From contig JAHEFB010000006.1 in assembly GCA_024640405.1 (NCBI GenBank), positions 85,860 to 118,914 of the forward strand: 33,055 bases of DNA, in the 5' to 3' direction. This DNA is from Alphaproteobacteria bacterium. Its GTDB lineage: Bacteria; Pseudomonadota; Alphaproteobacteria; Rhizobiales; Aestuariivirgaceae. This document shows positions 21,935 through 32,412 of this stretch, piece after piece. The notes beneath the pieces were generated by a model, which saw only the letters and a program-made list of their open reading frames with translations, did no database searches and had not been told where the DNA came from. Position 1 is the first letter of the stretch. Every line of letters begins with the position of its first letter. A program made the translations under genes and the position numbers.

Positions 21935-22996
21935 ATGATGAATATGAAGAAACTGGCCATGGGAACGGCCTTGGTACTGTTGATGGCGGGCACCGCACAT
22001 GCCGCCGACCCGGTTACCGTTGTTTCCTGGGGCGGCAGCTATGGCGCTGCCCAGGACAATGCATTGTTCAACGATGCATCCAAGAACAGCGGTATCGAAA
22101 TCGTCCGGGAATCCGGTGCCAGCATGTCGAAAGCCTGCCTGCAGGTTGAATCGGGTGCGGTGACCTGGGATCTGGTTGTAACAGGGTCCGGGGGTGCAGC
22201 GGCCGCTGCTGCCAAGGGATGCCTGGAAAAGATTGACTACAACGTGGTTGATGTCAGCGATTTTTACGACAACCTTTACACCGATTACTGTGTCGGTTCC
22301 GATGTTTTCGCCACCGTGATGTCGTGGAATACAGACAAGTACGGTGAACCCGGGAGCGAAGGCGCTCCCAAGTCCTGGGCAGATTTTTTTGATGTAAAGA
22401 AATTTCCCGGCACACGCGCCTATCGGGCCAACAATGTGGACGGTGCGCTTGAACCGGCGCTGATGGCTGACGGTGTGCCTGCAGACAAGGTCTACGAAGT
22501 GTTGTCCACCCGTGAAGGTAAGGAACGCGCGATCAACAAGATCCGTGAACTGAAGCCGCACATTGCAGTATTCTGGGGGTCCGGCGCGCAGCAGGCCCAG
22601 TTGATGAAGGATGCAGAAGTGGACATGACCACAGGCTGGAATGGCCGCTTTGACAATGCCAAGAAGGACGGGGCCAAGGTCGGTTACACCTTCAATCAGG
22701 CATTGCTGGACTATGACTGTTTCGCCATGCCAAAAGGCGCGCCAAACAAGGATACGGCGATGAAGTTCCTGGCAGAGATTTCCAAGCCCCAGTATCAGGC
22801 GAACCTGCCGTTCCACATTACGTATGGACCTACAAACAAAAAGGCCTATGAGGTGACGACGGCGCCGAAGGAGTTGATCGAGGCACTGCCGTCGCATCCC
22901 AAAAACGTACCCTTGATGTTGCCGGTGAGCCTGGAGTTTTATGCAAAACACCGTGCAGAAGCACTTGAAATGTACATGGAGCTTCTCAGCGAGTAA
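21935..22996 (+). CDS. ABC importer substrate-binding protein (polyamine, PotD-like)
   Basis: A 353-residue periplasmic protein with a signal peptide (residues 1-23, cleavage after AHA) and a very strong AGGAGAGGAG ribosome binding site. The mature N-terminus VTVVSWGGSYG is characteristic of the spermidine/putrescine and related binding-protein family. Several acidic and aromatic residues (GSDVFATVMSWNTDKYG; DYDCFAMPKG) are in ligand-pocket positions. It follows the oxidase gene by 62 bp and precedes the ATPase and two permeases, completing the transporter. Polyamine, or another small cationic or amine compound, is the most likely ligand. Confidence 0.9.
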   Translation: MMNMKKLAMGTALVLLMAGTAHAADPVTVVSWGGSYGAAQDNALFNDASKNSGIEIVRESGASMSKACLQVESGAVTWDLVVTGSGGAAAAAAKGCLEKIDYNVVDVSDFYDNLYTDYCVGSDVFATVMSWNTDKYGEPGSEGAPKSWADFFDVKKFPGTRAYRANNVDGALEPALMADGVPADKVYEVLSTREGKERAINKIRELKPHIAVFWGSGAQQAQLMKDAEVDMTTGWNGRFDNAKKDGAKVGYTFNQALLDYDCFAMPKGAPNKDTAMKFLAEISKPQYQANLPFHITYGPTNKKAYEVTTAPKELIEALPSHPKNVPLMLPVSLEFYAKHRAEALEMYMELLSE

Positions 22997-23011
22997 GAAA
23001 TAGAGCGGATC

Positions 23012-23042
23012 GATTGCCGGGCGGCGTGGCTGCCCGGCAATC
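23012..23042 (+). terminator. strong intercistronic hairpin after the binding-protein gene
   Basis: GATTGCCGGGC (23012-23022) / GCCCGGCAATC (23032-23042) is a perfect 11-bp stem with a 9-base loop, 15 bases after the stop codon. There is no T-tail. Such hairpins after the binding-protein gene commonly stabilise that mRNA, giving excess binding protein over membrane components; here that is inference. Confidence 0.75.
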
Positions 23043-23060
23043 ATCATTGAGGGTTCAGTT

Positions 23061-24182
23061 TTGGCTAGCGACAACGACAATGGGTCTCTTGATAACTCGA
23101 CGGCCCTGCCCATCCATATCAGTAGCCTGACCAAAAAGTACGGCGATCTGTATGCTCTGGATTCTGTCGATCTGGAGATAAAGAGCGGTGAATTCCTGAC
23201 ACTTCTGGGACCTTCCGGCTCCGGAAAGACCACCTTGCTGATGGCGATTGCCGGCTTCAACAGGCCGGATAGCGGTAGTATTCGATTTGGAGACCAGGAA
23301 GTAATCCTGACGCCGCCTCACCAGCGGAATGTCGGCATGGTGTTTCAAAGCTATGCGCTGTTTCCACACATGACCGTCGCCGGCAATGTTGCATTTCCGC
23401 TGAAACTGCGCGGGATCGGTGCGCAAGAGTGCGAACAGCGCGTTGCCGAAGCCCTTGAGACGGTTCAATTGTCGGGACTTGGGGAGCGGGGGATCGATCA
23501 GTTGTCCGGCGGCCAGCGCCAGCGGGTCGCGCTGGCGCGTGCCTTCGTTTTTGGTCCCCGCATCCTGCTCATGGACGAACCGCTTTCCGCTCTCGACAAG
23601 AAGCTCAGGGAACGAATGCAGATTGAGCTCAAGATCCTGCACAGGAAACTGGGGGTGACGACCGTATACGTGACCCATGACCAGCGCGAGGCTCTCACCA
23701 TGTCTGATCGTATTGCCGTGATCAATCATGGAAGGCTTGCCCAGGTAGACACCCCGGAAGTCATATACAACCATCCTGCGAACGCCTTTGTTGCGGACTT
23801 CATCGGCGAATCCACCATGCTTCCACTGGATCAGGATCAGGCCGGCAACCTGCACTACAAAGGCAGCACGATTGCCAGGAAACCACCCGGCGATGACGCA
23901 GATGGCTGGTCACTGGTAGTTCGGCCCGAGCACCTGTCCATCATGGCTGACCCAAAGACCGACAACGACAAGACCATTGTCTTCAGGGGAAAAGTCGTTG
24001 AAACGGTTTTCCAGGGCGAAACGGCATTTTCCATCATAGCCATTGATGATCAGACGGAACTTCAGATTCGCTTTGGAACCGGTTCGAAAGCAAAGTCTGG
24101 CTACCCTCAGTCTGGTGCCGATGTATCGGTTGGTCTTGGCAGGGATGATGTCATTGTAATCCCGGGAGACCAACGCCAATGA
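23061..24182 (+). CDS. ABC importer ATP-binding subunit (PotA-like)
   Basis: A 373-residue ATPase starting at TTG 23061 (GAGGG lies upstream). Walker A is G50-PSGSGKTT, the Q-loop is at Q96 (VFQSYALFPH), the ABC signature is L148-S-G-G-Q152, and Walker B is ILLMDEP with D172/E173. The C-terminal ~100 residues form the TOBE domain (VVRPEHLSI) typical of polyamine, sulfate and iron importers. It couples ATP hydrolysis to the two permeases downstream. It overlaps the next gene by four bases (ATGA). Confidence 0.93.
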   Translation: MASDNDNGSLDNSTALPIHISSLTKKYGDLYALDSVDLEIKSGEFLTLLGPSGSGKTTLLMAIAGFNRPDSGSIRFGDQEVILTPPHQRNVGMVFQSYALFPHMTVAGNVAFPLKLRGIGAQECEQRVAEALETVQLSGLGERGIDQLSGGQRQRVALARAFVFGPRILLMDEPLSALDKKLRERMQIELKILHRKLGVTTVYVTHDQREALTMSDRIAVINHGRLAQVDTPEVIYNHPANAFVADFIGESTMLPLDQDQAGNLHYKGSTIARKPPGDDADGWSLVVRPEHLSIMADPKTDNDKTIVFRGKVVETVFQGETAFSIIAIDDQTELQIRFGTGSKAKSGYPQSGADVSVGLGRDDVIVIPGDQRQ

Positions 24183-25093
24183 CTGCCGCTGACGTGGAGA
24201 AAACCGCGCAATCGGGAAAGCCTCTGCATGGCGAGGCATTGCGCCGGCAGCACACCAGGGAACAGTGGACATTGCTGAGCCTCGCAGCCCCTGCCATGAT
24301 CGTTGTCGTGCTGATAATACTGATCCCCGTGGGATGGCTGTTTTATCTCTCCTTTGTCGGCAGCAGCGGCGAGTTTTCCATGGAGCACTATCGCAAGATG
24401 GTGGAGTACAAGTCCTATGCACGGGTGTTCCTGACGACATTCCAGGTTAGCGTGCTGACAACCCTGATCTGCATTTTCATCGGCTATCCGCTGTCATATT
24501 TTCTGGCGCTGCTGCCGGCCCGGCTGGTTGGAATTTTCATGCTGGCGGTGTTGTTGCCATTCTGGACATCGCTTCTGGTACGCACCTATGCCTGGCTGGT
24601 CCTGCTTCAAAAGAAGGGATTGCTCAACGACTTTGCAATGCAGATCGGGTTGTGGGATTCGCCGGTCAAGCTTGTTCACAACATGACCGGCACATTGATC
24701 GGCATGGCTCACATCATGCTGCCGTTCCTGGTGCTGCCGCTGTACAATGCAATGAAGAAGATCGACCGGGATTTGATGTATGCGGCTGCAAACCTGGGCG
24801 CGTCTCCGGCAGGCGCATTCTGGAAGGTGTATTTTCCGCTGTCGTTGCCCGGCATGGTTGCCGGGTCATTGATCGTCTTTGTCCTCTGCCTCGGGTTTTA
24901 CGTTACGCCCGCTGTTCTGGGCGGCGGGCGGGTGATCATGGTTGCCACGCAAATCACCGCGATACTTGAAAACCAGTTCGACTGGGGTGCGGCCAGTGCT
25001 CTGGGTGTTGTGCTGCTGGTTGCTACCGTCTTGTTCCTGTATATGGCGGCCCGCCTTTTCAAGTTCGATGCCGCATTGTTCGGGAAGGGCTGA
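24179..25093 (+). CDS. ABC importer permease subunit (PotB-like)
   Basis: A 304-residue inner-membrane protein with about six transmembrane segments after a ~30-residue charged cytoplasmic N-terminus. The cytoplasmic EAA loop that docks the ATPase is readable as MYAAANLGASPAGAFWKVYFPLSLPG near residue 205. It belongs with the PotD/PotA-like subunits; its start overlaps the ATPase stop by ATGA and its stop lies one base before the next start. It builds half of the substrate channel. Confidence 0.92.
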   Translation: MTAADVEKTAQSGKPLHGEALRRQHTREQWTLLSLAAPAMIVVVLIILIPVGWLFYLSFVGSSGEFSMEHYRKMVEYKSYARVFLTTFQVSVLTTLICIFIGYPLSYFLALLPARLVGIFMLAVLLPFWTSLLVRTYAWLVLLQKKGLLNDFAMQIGLWDSPVKLVHNMTGTLIGMAHIMLPFLVLPLYNAMKKIDRDLMYAAANLGASPAGAFWKVYFPLSLPGMVAGSLIVFVLCLGFYVTPAVLGGGRVIMVATQITAILENQFDWGAASALGVVLLVATVLFLYMAARLFKFDAALFGKG

Positions 25094-25094
25094 C

Positions 25095-25910
25095 ATGAGT
25101 TGGTGGACCAGACCCGCATCGGATACCCAGGTCACTCATGGTGACCGGTTCTGGCTGTATGTCGTGGCTTCAGTCATCATGCTGCTGCTGGTGCTGCCGA
25201 CCTTCATCGTTATTCCGATGTCGTTCTCCGATTCCCAGTATCTTGAGTTTCCACCGAGTAACTGGTCCACGCGCTGGTACGAAGTTTACCTGGGATCGAC
25301 CAAGTGGATGCGCGCTACTGCGACATCCGTGCAGGTCGGCATAATCACCATGCTGGTTGCGACGCCGCTTGGCACGATGGCCGCATATGCGCTCTTCGTG
25401 TCCGGACACAGGGCAGCCAAGGCGTTGTTCATGTTCCTGATTACACCAATGATCGTCCCGGTGATCCTGATTGCCATAGGAACCTTTTATGCCTATGGCC
25501 GCATGGGCCTGAACAACACCATAACCGGCCTGGTTCTCGCGCACACGGCAATGGCCATACCGCTGGTCATGATTGTCATCACGGCGGCACTGCGCTCTTA
25601 CGATCTCAACCAGGAACGGGTCGCCCGCAGTTTGGGCGCTACCAGGCTGAAAGCGTTTTTCCTGATCACGCTGCCGCAGATAAAGTTCTCGGTTGTCACC
25701 ACCGCGTTGCTGTCGTTCCTGACCTCATTTGACGAAGTGATCATCGCGATTTTCGTTTCAGGCGGCGTCAATGCGACGCTTACCAAGCACATGTTCGCCG
25801 CATTGCGGGATTTCATAGACCCCACAATTGCAGCGATTTCGACAATAATGGTTCTTGTATCCACAATCCTGCTGCTGATGACCCAGTTCATAGGCGTGAA
25901 GGAAAAGTAG
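25095..25910 (+). CDS. ABC importer permease subunit (PotC-like)
   Basis: 271 residues from ATG 25095, immediately after the preceding stop codon; the frame extends upstream to 24942 only as a shadow inside the preceding gene. About six transmembrane segments are visible, with an EAA loop (ERVARSLGATRLKAFFLITLP) near residue 180. It completes the polyamine-type importer. The next live start is about 105 bp away, so the nucleoside genes may or may not be on the same transcript; no strong terminator was found between them. Confidence 0.92.
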   Translation: MSWWTRPASDTQVTHGDRFWLYVVASVIMLLLVLPTFIVIPMSFSDSQYLEFPPSNWSTRWYEVYLGSTKWMRATATSVQVGIITMLVATPLGTMAAYALFVSGHRAAKALFMFLITPMIVPVILIAIGTFYAYGRMGLNNTITGLVLAHTAMAIPLVMIVITAALRSYDLNQERVARSLGATRLKAFFLITLPQIKFSVVTTALLSFLTSFDEVIIAIFVSGGVNATLTKHMFAALRDFIDPTIAAISTIMVLVSTILLLMTQFIGVKEK

Positions 25911-26015
25911 GGTTCAGGTGATCATTTGATCCCCCGACAACTGTTCCCGGCACAGGCTGGCCTCTCCCATCTCAACCCGGTTGACCAGGCAGACCGCGCC
26001 GTCTCTTATACGGCC

Positions 26016-26894
26016 ATGATTTTCAATTTCGGTTCCATCAATATCGACCATGTCTACCGGGTGGCGCAGATGCCGTCACCCGGTGAGACCATTGTTGCCG
26101 CTTCGTATCGGAAACTGCTCGGCGGCAAGGGTATCAACCAGTCGATTGCCATTGCCCGGGCCGGGCAGGTGCCGGTTCACATTGGTGCGGTGGGAGCCGA
26201 TGACGAGTGGACGTTGGCGCAGGTGAAGGGTTTCGGTATCGATACGGCCCACGTCGCGCGTTCAGCGCAGCCAACCGGCCACGCGGTGATTTATGTAAAT
26301 GATGCGGGTGAGAACCAGATCGTCATCTTCGGCGGCGCCAATCAGGACCTGCAGCAGGCACAGATTGACAAGGCCTTCGAACAAACTGTCGGCGGCGATC
26401 ATTGGGTGCTGCTGCAGAACGAAACCAACCTGCTCGCTGAAATCGTTGATCAGGCAAAGGCGGCAGGTTTCAGGGTTGCCTACAGTGCTGCTCCCTTCGT
26501 CGCTGATACTGTCGCGCATCTGATCGGCAGAATTGATTTGCTGGCCGTCAATGAAATCGAGGCACGCGAAGCCGCCGGCCTTCTGGGAGTGGCTGTTTCC
26601 GAAATTGCCGTTCCGGAAATGCTGATTACCCGAGGCAGCAAAGGTGCAGAGTTCCACAGCGATGGTGAGGTGTTTCGACAGGATGCTTTTTTGGTCGACG
26701 CGGTTGACACCACCGGCGCGGGAGATACTTTTCTGGGCAGCTTTCTGGCGCACTACTGTAACGGCTTGCCGATTGCACAATCACTGCGTTATGCATCGGC
26801 AGCCAGTGCCCTGCAGGTCACCCGGCCCGGTGCCGCAGTTGCCATTCCGGCCCGCGATGAAGTTGAGCGGTTTTTGTACGAACGGAAAGCCTGA
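26016..26894 (+). CDS. ribokinase-like PfkB family sugar kinase
   Basis: 292 residues from ATG 26016, where the typical ribokinase N-terminus (IFNFGSINIDHV) begins. An in-frame TTG at 25926 has a better ribosome binding site (AGGTGA) but would add 30 unrelated residues. Motifs: GGKG (36-39) with N41 at the sugar site, NEIEA around residue 179, and the PfkB signature DTTGAGDTF with catalytic D237. It phosphorylates ribose (probably to ribose 5-phosphate) with ATP. It lies two bases before the nucleoside hydrolase gene, which produces free ribose, so the substrate call is well supported by context. Confidence 0.9.
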   Translation: MIFNFGSINIDHVYRVAQMPSPGETIVAASYRKLLGGKGINQSIAIARAGQVPVHIGAVGADDEWTLAQVKGFGIDTAHVARSAQPTGHAVIYVNDAGENQIVIFGGANQDLQQAQIDKAFEQTVGGDHWVLLQNETNLLAEIVDQAKAAGFRVAYSAAPFVADTVAHLIGRIDLLAVNEIEAREAAGLLGVAVSEIAVPEMLITRGSKGAEFHSDGEVFRQDAFLVDAVDTTGAGDTFLGSFLAHYCNGLPIAQSLRYASAASALQVTRPGAAVAIPARDEVERFLYERKA

Positions 26895-26896
26895 CC

Positions 26897-27817
26897 TTGC
26901 AGAAAATCATCATCGACACGGACCCCGGTATAGACGATGCAATGGCAGTGCTGTTCGCCTGTCTTTCCCCAGGCATCGAGCTGGTCGGGCTGACCAGTAT
27001 ATTCGGCAATGTCACCACCGATATCGCCACCCGCAATGCTAAGGTGCTGGTGGAAATGGCAAAATGCGATGTGCCGGTTGCACGCGGTGCCGACGCGCCC
27101 GTCCAGCAGGAGGCGAAGCCGGTCGCGTGGGATGTTCATGGCAGGGAAGGTTTCGGTGATGTGGCTGCCATCACACCCGCCGGCGAGCCGGTCGATGAAA
27201 CCGCTGCCGAATTCATTTGCCGGACCGTTTCGGACAACCCCGGTGAAGTTGCTCTGTGTACCGTCGGTCCGCTGACCAATCTCGCCAGGGCGCTGGAAAT
27301 GGATCCGTCGATTGCCGGAAAGGTCAAATCGGTTACCGTCATGGGCGGCAGTCTCGATGCAGGCGGCAACATCACGCCATCGTCGGAGGCCAATATCTGG
27401 CAGGATCCGCATGCCGCCGACATGGTTTTCGCGGCAGGCTGGGATGTCACCCTGGTCGGGCTGGACGTGACCCATCAGATAAAGTGCACGCCTGAGGATT
27501 TCGCCGGACTGGCCGCAAAGGCGCCGGTTCTTGGCGGTTTTCTGAATGAGGCCGTGCAATATTATTTCGAGTTTCACCGCAGGGTTGACGGTTTCAACGG
27601 TTGCTACATGCACGATCCCAGTGCGGTTATATCCATAGTGCAGCCTGACCTGTTTGCGGTTGAACACGAGCCCTTACGTGTTATCGTCGAGGGAGAAGAA
27701 ATCGGGCGCACCGTTCGCGCCGCCGGATCGGACCGGCCGGCCACGTCGGTTTGCAAGCAGATTGATGTGGATGCAGTTCGCAAGGTATTTTTGGAGACCA
27801 TCAGCAACGGATTTTGA
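26897..27817 (+). CDS. inosine-uridine preferring nucleoside hydrolase
   Basis: 306 residues from TTG 26897 (MQKIIIDTDPGIDD). The N-terminal D7-x-D9-P-G-x-D13-D14 cluster and D240 (MHDPSAV) bind the catalytic calcium. N166 in EANIWQDPHAA contacts ribose, and VHGREG is the loop usually seen as VHGxDG. It hydrolyses the N-glycosidic bond of nucleosides to base and ribose. The residues that set base preference cannot be resolved here, so inosine, uridine or broad specificity remains open. It is tightly coupled to the ribokinase upstream and 15 bp from the 2-oxoglutarate oxygenase downstream. Confidence 0.92.
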   Translation: MQKIIIDTDPGIDDAMAVLFACLSPGIELVGLTSIFGNVTTDIATRNAKVLVEMAKCDVPVARGADAPVQQEAKPVAWDVHGREGFGDVAAITPAGEPVDETAAEFICRTVSDNPGEVALCTVGPLTNLARALEMDPSIAGKVKSVTVMGGSLDAGGNITPSSEANIWQDPHAADMVFAAGWDVTLVGLDVTHQIKCTPEDFAGLAAKAPVLGGFLNEAVQYYFEFHRRVDGFNGCYMHDPSAVISIVQPDLFAVEHEPLRVIVEGEEIGRTVRAAGSDRPATSVCKQIDVDAVRKVFLETISNGF

Positions 27818-27832
27818 GAAAAGCCGGGAAAA

Positions 27833-28675
27833 ATGTCTGACTTTAACGTACTCGCCATCGACTGCAGCGACCCGGACGCCGGCGCCCGGTTTGTCACATC
27901 CCTTCATGACACCGGTTTCGCCATCCTGAAGAACCATCCCGTCGATCCGGATGAGATTTCCCGCATGTACGACGCATGGCAGCAGTTTTTCGCAACCGAC
28001 GCAAAGCACGACTTCGCCGCCCGGCGTGGAGACATGCATGGCTATTACGGCTTCAAGTCGGAAAACGCCAAGGACAGCCAGCACAAGGACCTGAAGGAAT
28101 TCTATCATGTCTACCAGGACACGCCGGTTCCTTCCGAAGTCGAAGTACACACGCGCATTTTCCACGCCAAGATGATGCAGATTGGCAGGTTGCTGCTCGG
28201 CTGGCTGGACGACAACACGCCGGAAGATGTGAAGCAGAACTTCTCGCAACCGCTTACCGGCATGGTGGAGGACAGCACCCAGAACCTGCTGCGGGTGCTG
28301 CATTATCCGCCGGTTGGCGACGATGCCGGGCCGGGTGAAATGCGCGCCGCAGCGCACGAGGACATAAACCTGATCACGTTGCTGGTAACCGGCAGTGAAC
28401 CCGGGCTTCAGGCGCGCGACAAGCAGGGCAACTGGCACGACGTGCCGTGCCAGACCGGTTATATAACAGTCAACGCTGGCGATATGCTGGCCAGGGCTTC
28501 GCACGGATACTATCCTTCAACCACGCATCAGGTGATCAATCCACCTGACAGTGCCAACCGGTCGCGGTATTCGATGCCGCTGTTTGTGCATCCGCGTCCT
28601 GATGTAAAACTGGATAAAGACCTGACAGCAGGCGAGTATCTGGCGCAGAGGTTGAAGGAAATCGGGCTTACATAA
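27833..28675 (+). CDS. 2-oxoglutarate/Fe(II)-dependent oxygenase (isopenicillin-N-synthase-like)
   Basis: A 280-residue soluble non-haem iron enzyme. Iron ligands are H175-E-D177 (AAHEDINLITLL) and H232 (STTHQVINPP); R245-Y-S247 (SRYSMPLF) binds 2-oxoglutarate. The N-terminal GFAILKNHPVD pattern is typical of the isopenicillin-N-synthase-like group. Such enzymes hydroxylate, desaturate or demethylate small molecules. Position between nucleoside hydrolase and nucleoside-importer genes suggests a nucleobase or modified-nucleoside substrate (fungal thymine 7-hydroxylase belongs to this superfamily), but no substrate is shown by sequence. Confidence 0.88.
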   Translation: MSDFNVLAIDCSDPDAGARFVTSLHDTGFAILKNHPVDPDEISRMYDAWQQFFATDAKHDFAARRGDMHGYYGFKSENAKDSQHKDLKEFYHVYQDTPVPSEVEVHTRIFHAKMMQIGRLLLGWLDDNTPEDVKQNFSQPLTGMVEDSTQNLLRVLHYPPVGDDAGPGEMRAAAHEDINLITLLVTGSEPGLQARDKQGNWHDVPCQTGYITVNAGDMLARASHGYYPSTTHQVINPPDSANRSRYSMPLFVHPRPDVKLDKDLTAGEYLAQRLKEIGLT

Positions 28676-28729
28676 TTCTCGGACAGTACAAAATAGCCAA
28701 CTGCACGGCCAACAACAGGTAGAGGGAAA

Positions 28730-29731
28730 ATGCAAAACATTCTGAAAATTGTCATCGTCGGTATCTTCGCCATGCTGTCCAGCGTTGCCTGGGCTGAAGG
28801 TTTCAAGCCTGCCGTCATCTACGACATGGGCGGCAAGTTCGACAAATCCTTCAATGAGGGCGTGTACAACGGCATCAAGCGCTTTGAGGAGGAAACCGGC
28901 GTCAAGGTCATGGACTTTGAGGTGACCAACGAAACCCAGCGCGAGCAGGCCATGCAGCGCATGGCCAAGCGCGGCGCAACCGTGATCCTGGGCGTAGGCT
29001 TTGCCCAGGCCGATGCCATCAACAAGGTGGCGTCCGAACACCCGGACAAGCAGTTTGCGATTATTGACGTAAACTGGCTCGACCAGCCCAACCTTCGCCA
29101 GTATGCCTTCAAGGAACACGAGGGCAGTTATCTGGTCGGCATGGCGGCAGCACTGGCGTCGAAGACCGGCAAGGTCGGATTTGTCGGCGGCATGGACATT
29201 GCGCTGATCCGTGCCTTTGCCTGCGGGTACGTGCAGGGTGTCAAGAAGGTTAACGCCGACATGGAAGTGTTGCAAAACATGACCGGCACCACGCCTGCCG
29301 CCTGGAACAATCCGGGCAAGGGAGCAGAACTTGCCCAGAGCCAGATCGATCGCGGCGCGGATGTGATTTATCAGGCAGCAGGTGGCACCGGCATTGGTGT
29401 CATTCGCGCCGCAGCCGATGCCGGGAAATTCTCCATCGGGGTTGATTCCAACCAGAACCATCTGGCACCGGGATCGGTTCTCACCTCGATGCTCAAGCGT
29501 GTTGACGTTGCCGCCTATGAAACCATGAAAGACGCCATGTCCGGAAAATTCGATACCGGTGTGCGGTCTCTCGGGCTTGCCGAGGCAGGTGTTGGCTGGG
29601 CGCTGGATGAACACAATGCCAAGCTGATTTCCGATGATATGAAGGCGCAGATCGAAGCCGCCAGTGCCGACATCGTCGCCGGAAAAATCACTGTGCACGA
29701 CTATCGCAGCGACAGTTCCTGCCCGAACTGA
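28730..29731 (+). CDS. BMP family ABC substrate-binding protein (nucleoside type)
   Basis: A 333-residue periplasmic protein. Signal peptide residues 1-22 (cleavage at AWA/E) lack a lipobox cysteine, so it is soluble rather than lipid-anchored. The mature start KPAVIYDMGGKFDKSFNEGVYNG is the hallmark of the BMP/PnrA family, and GFVGGMDI and GTGIGVIRAA are conserved strands around the ligand. Characterised members bind purine or other nucleosides. AGAGGGAAA precedes ATG. It starts a four-gene transporter (binding protein, ATPase, two permeases). Confidence 0.92.
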   Translation: MQNILKIVIVGIFAMLSSVAWAEGFKPAVIYDMGGKFDKSFNEGVYNGIKRFEEETGVKVMDFEVTNETQREQAMQRMAKRGATVILGVGFAQADAINKVASEHPDKQFAIIDVNWLDQPNLRQYAFKEHEGSYLVGMAAALASKTGKVGFVGGMDIALIRAFACGYVQGVKKVNADMEVLQNMTGTTPAAWNNPGKGAELAQSQIDRGADVIYQAAGGTGIGVIRAAADAGKFSIGVDSNQNHLAPGSVLTSMLKRVDVAAYETMKDAMSGKFDTGVRSLGLAEAGVGWALDEHNAKLISDDMKAQIEAASADIVAGKITVHDYRSDSSCPN

Positions 29732-29752
29732 CGCCACAGGCAGTCAGCGCCA

Positions 29753-31299
<1,547 letters not shown>

Positions 31300-31303
<4 letters not shown>

Positions 31304-32412
31304 CGCCGCCGCACGCCTTGCCCCGATGGGCTGATGTCTTCGTGCTGCCGATGATCAACATCGTCGTGGCGCTAATGGTGTGCGGGCTGATCGTGCTGGC
31401 GCTTGGCGAAAACCCTTTCGTTGCCATTGTGGTGATGTTGAAGGGTGCCTTCGTCTATCCCGGCAGCCTGGGTTACACGCTGTACTACACCACCAATTTC
31501 ATCTTCACCGGTCTTGCCGTTGCGGTTGCCTCGCACGCCATGATGTTCAATATCGGCGGCGAGGGCCAGGCCTATATCGGCGGACTGGGGGCCGGTCTTG
31601 CGGCATTGTGGCTGGCGCCCATGTTGCCATTGGTTCTGGTCATCCCGATTGCAATTCTGGCGGCGGCCCTGTTCGGGGCTGTCTGGGGGCTGATACCGGG
31701 ATACCTGCAGGCCTATCGCGGCAGTCAGATCGTCATCACCACCATCATGTTCAACTTCATAGCCAGCGCCATCATGGTCTGGCTGCTGGCTGGTGCGCTG
31801 ATGCAGCCAGGCCAGCAGTCGCCGCAAACACCGCAACTTGCCGTATCCGGGCAGATGCCGAAAGTGCATGACCTGTTGAACGGGCTGTCGCTGAATGTCG
31901 CCTCATCGCCACTGAATTTGTCTTTCCTGCTGGCACTGGCGGCTCTGGCGGGATTCTGGTTTCTCATCTGGAAAACCCGCATCGGCTATGAAATTCGCGC
32001 GGTCGGGCAGAACCCGAAGGCAGCGCACTATGCCGGCATCAATGTGCCGATGGTCATCGTCTTTGCGCTTGCCGTCTCGGGCGCCTGTGCCGGACTGATG
32101 GCCACCAACGAAGTCCTGGGCGTGCAGCATCGCGTGGTCTTGAATTTCACCTCCGGATACGGCTTTGCAGGCATTGCCATTGCGCTGATGGGCCGCAATC
32201 ACCCGATCGGCATTTTCTTCGCCAGCCTGCTGTTCGGCGCCCTGTATCAGGGGGGCGCGGAGCTTGATTTCGAGTTCCAGTCTATCACCCGGGAAATCGT
32301 CCTGCTGATACAGGGTCTGATCGTGCTGTTTTCAGGCGCGCTTGCCTACATGTTCGCCAACCCTCTGGCCCGGTTGCTGCTGCGGCTGAAACTGATCGGC
32401 GGTGAAGCGTGA
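31300..32412 (+). CDS. nucleoside-type ABC importer permease, first subunit
   Basis: A 370-residue inner-membrane protein of the branched-chain-amino-acid/ribose permease superfamily, as paired with BMP binding proteins. It has about nine to ten transmembrane segments. The central FNIGGEGQAYIGG phrase and the AVGQNPKAAHYAGI cytoplasmic loop are family hallmarks. The start overlaps the ATPase stop by four bases, and its own stop overlaps the next start by one base (TGATG). Confidence 0.92.

Noticed and set aside
21647..23260. 537-codon minus-strand frame
   Set aside because: It lies opposite three clear genes (oxidase end, binding protein, ATPase start) whose motifs and ribosome binding sites are solid; the reverse frame shows no family motif.
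28517..29737. 406-codon minus-strand frame opposite the BMP gene
   Set aside because: Codon-structure shadow of the BMP binding-protein gene; no start signal or domain.
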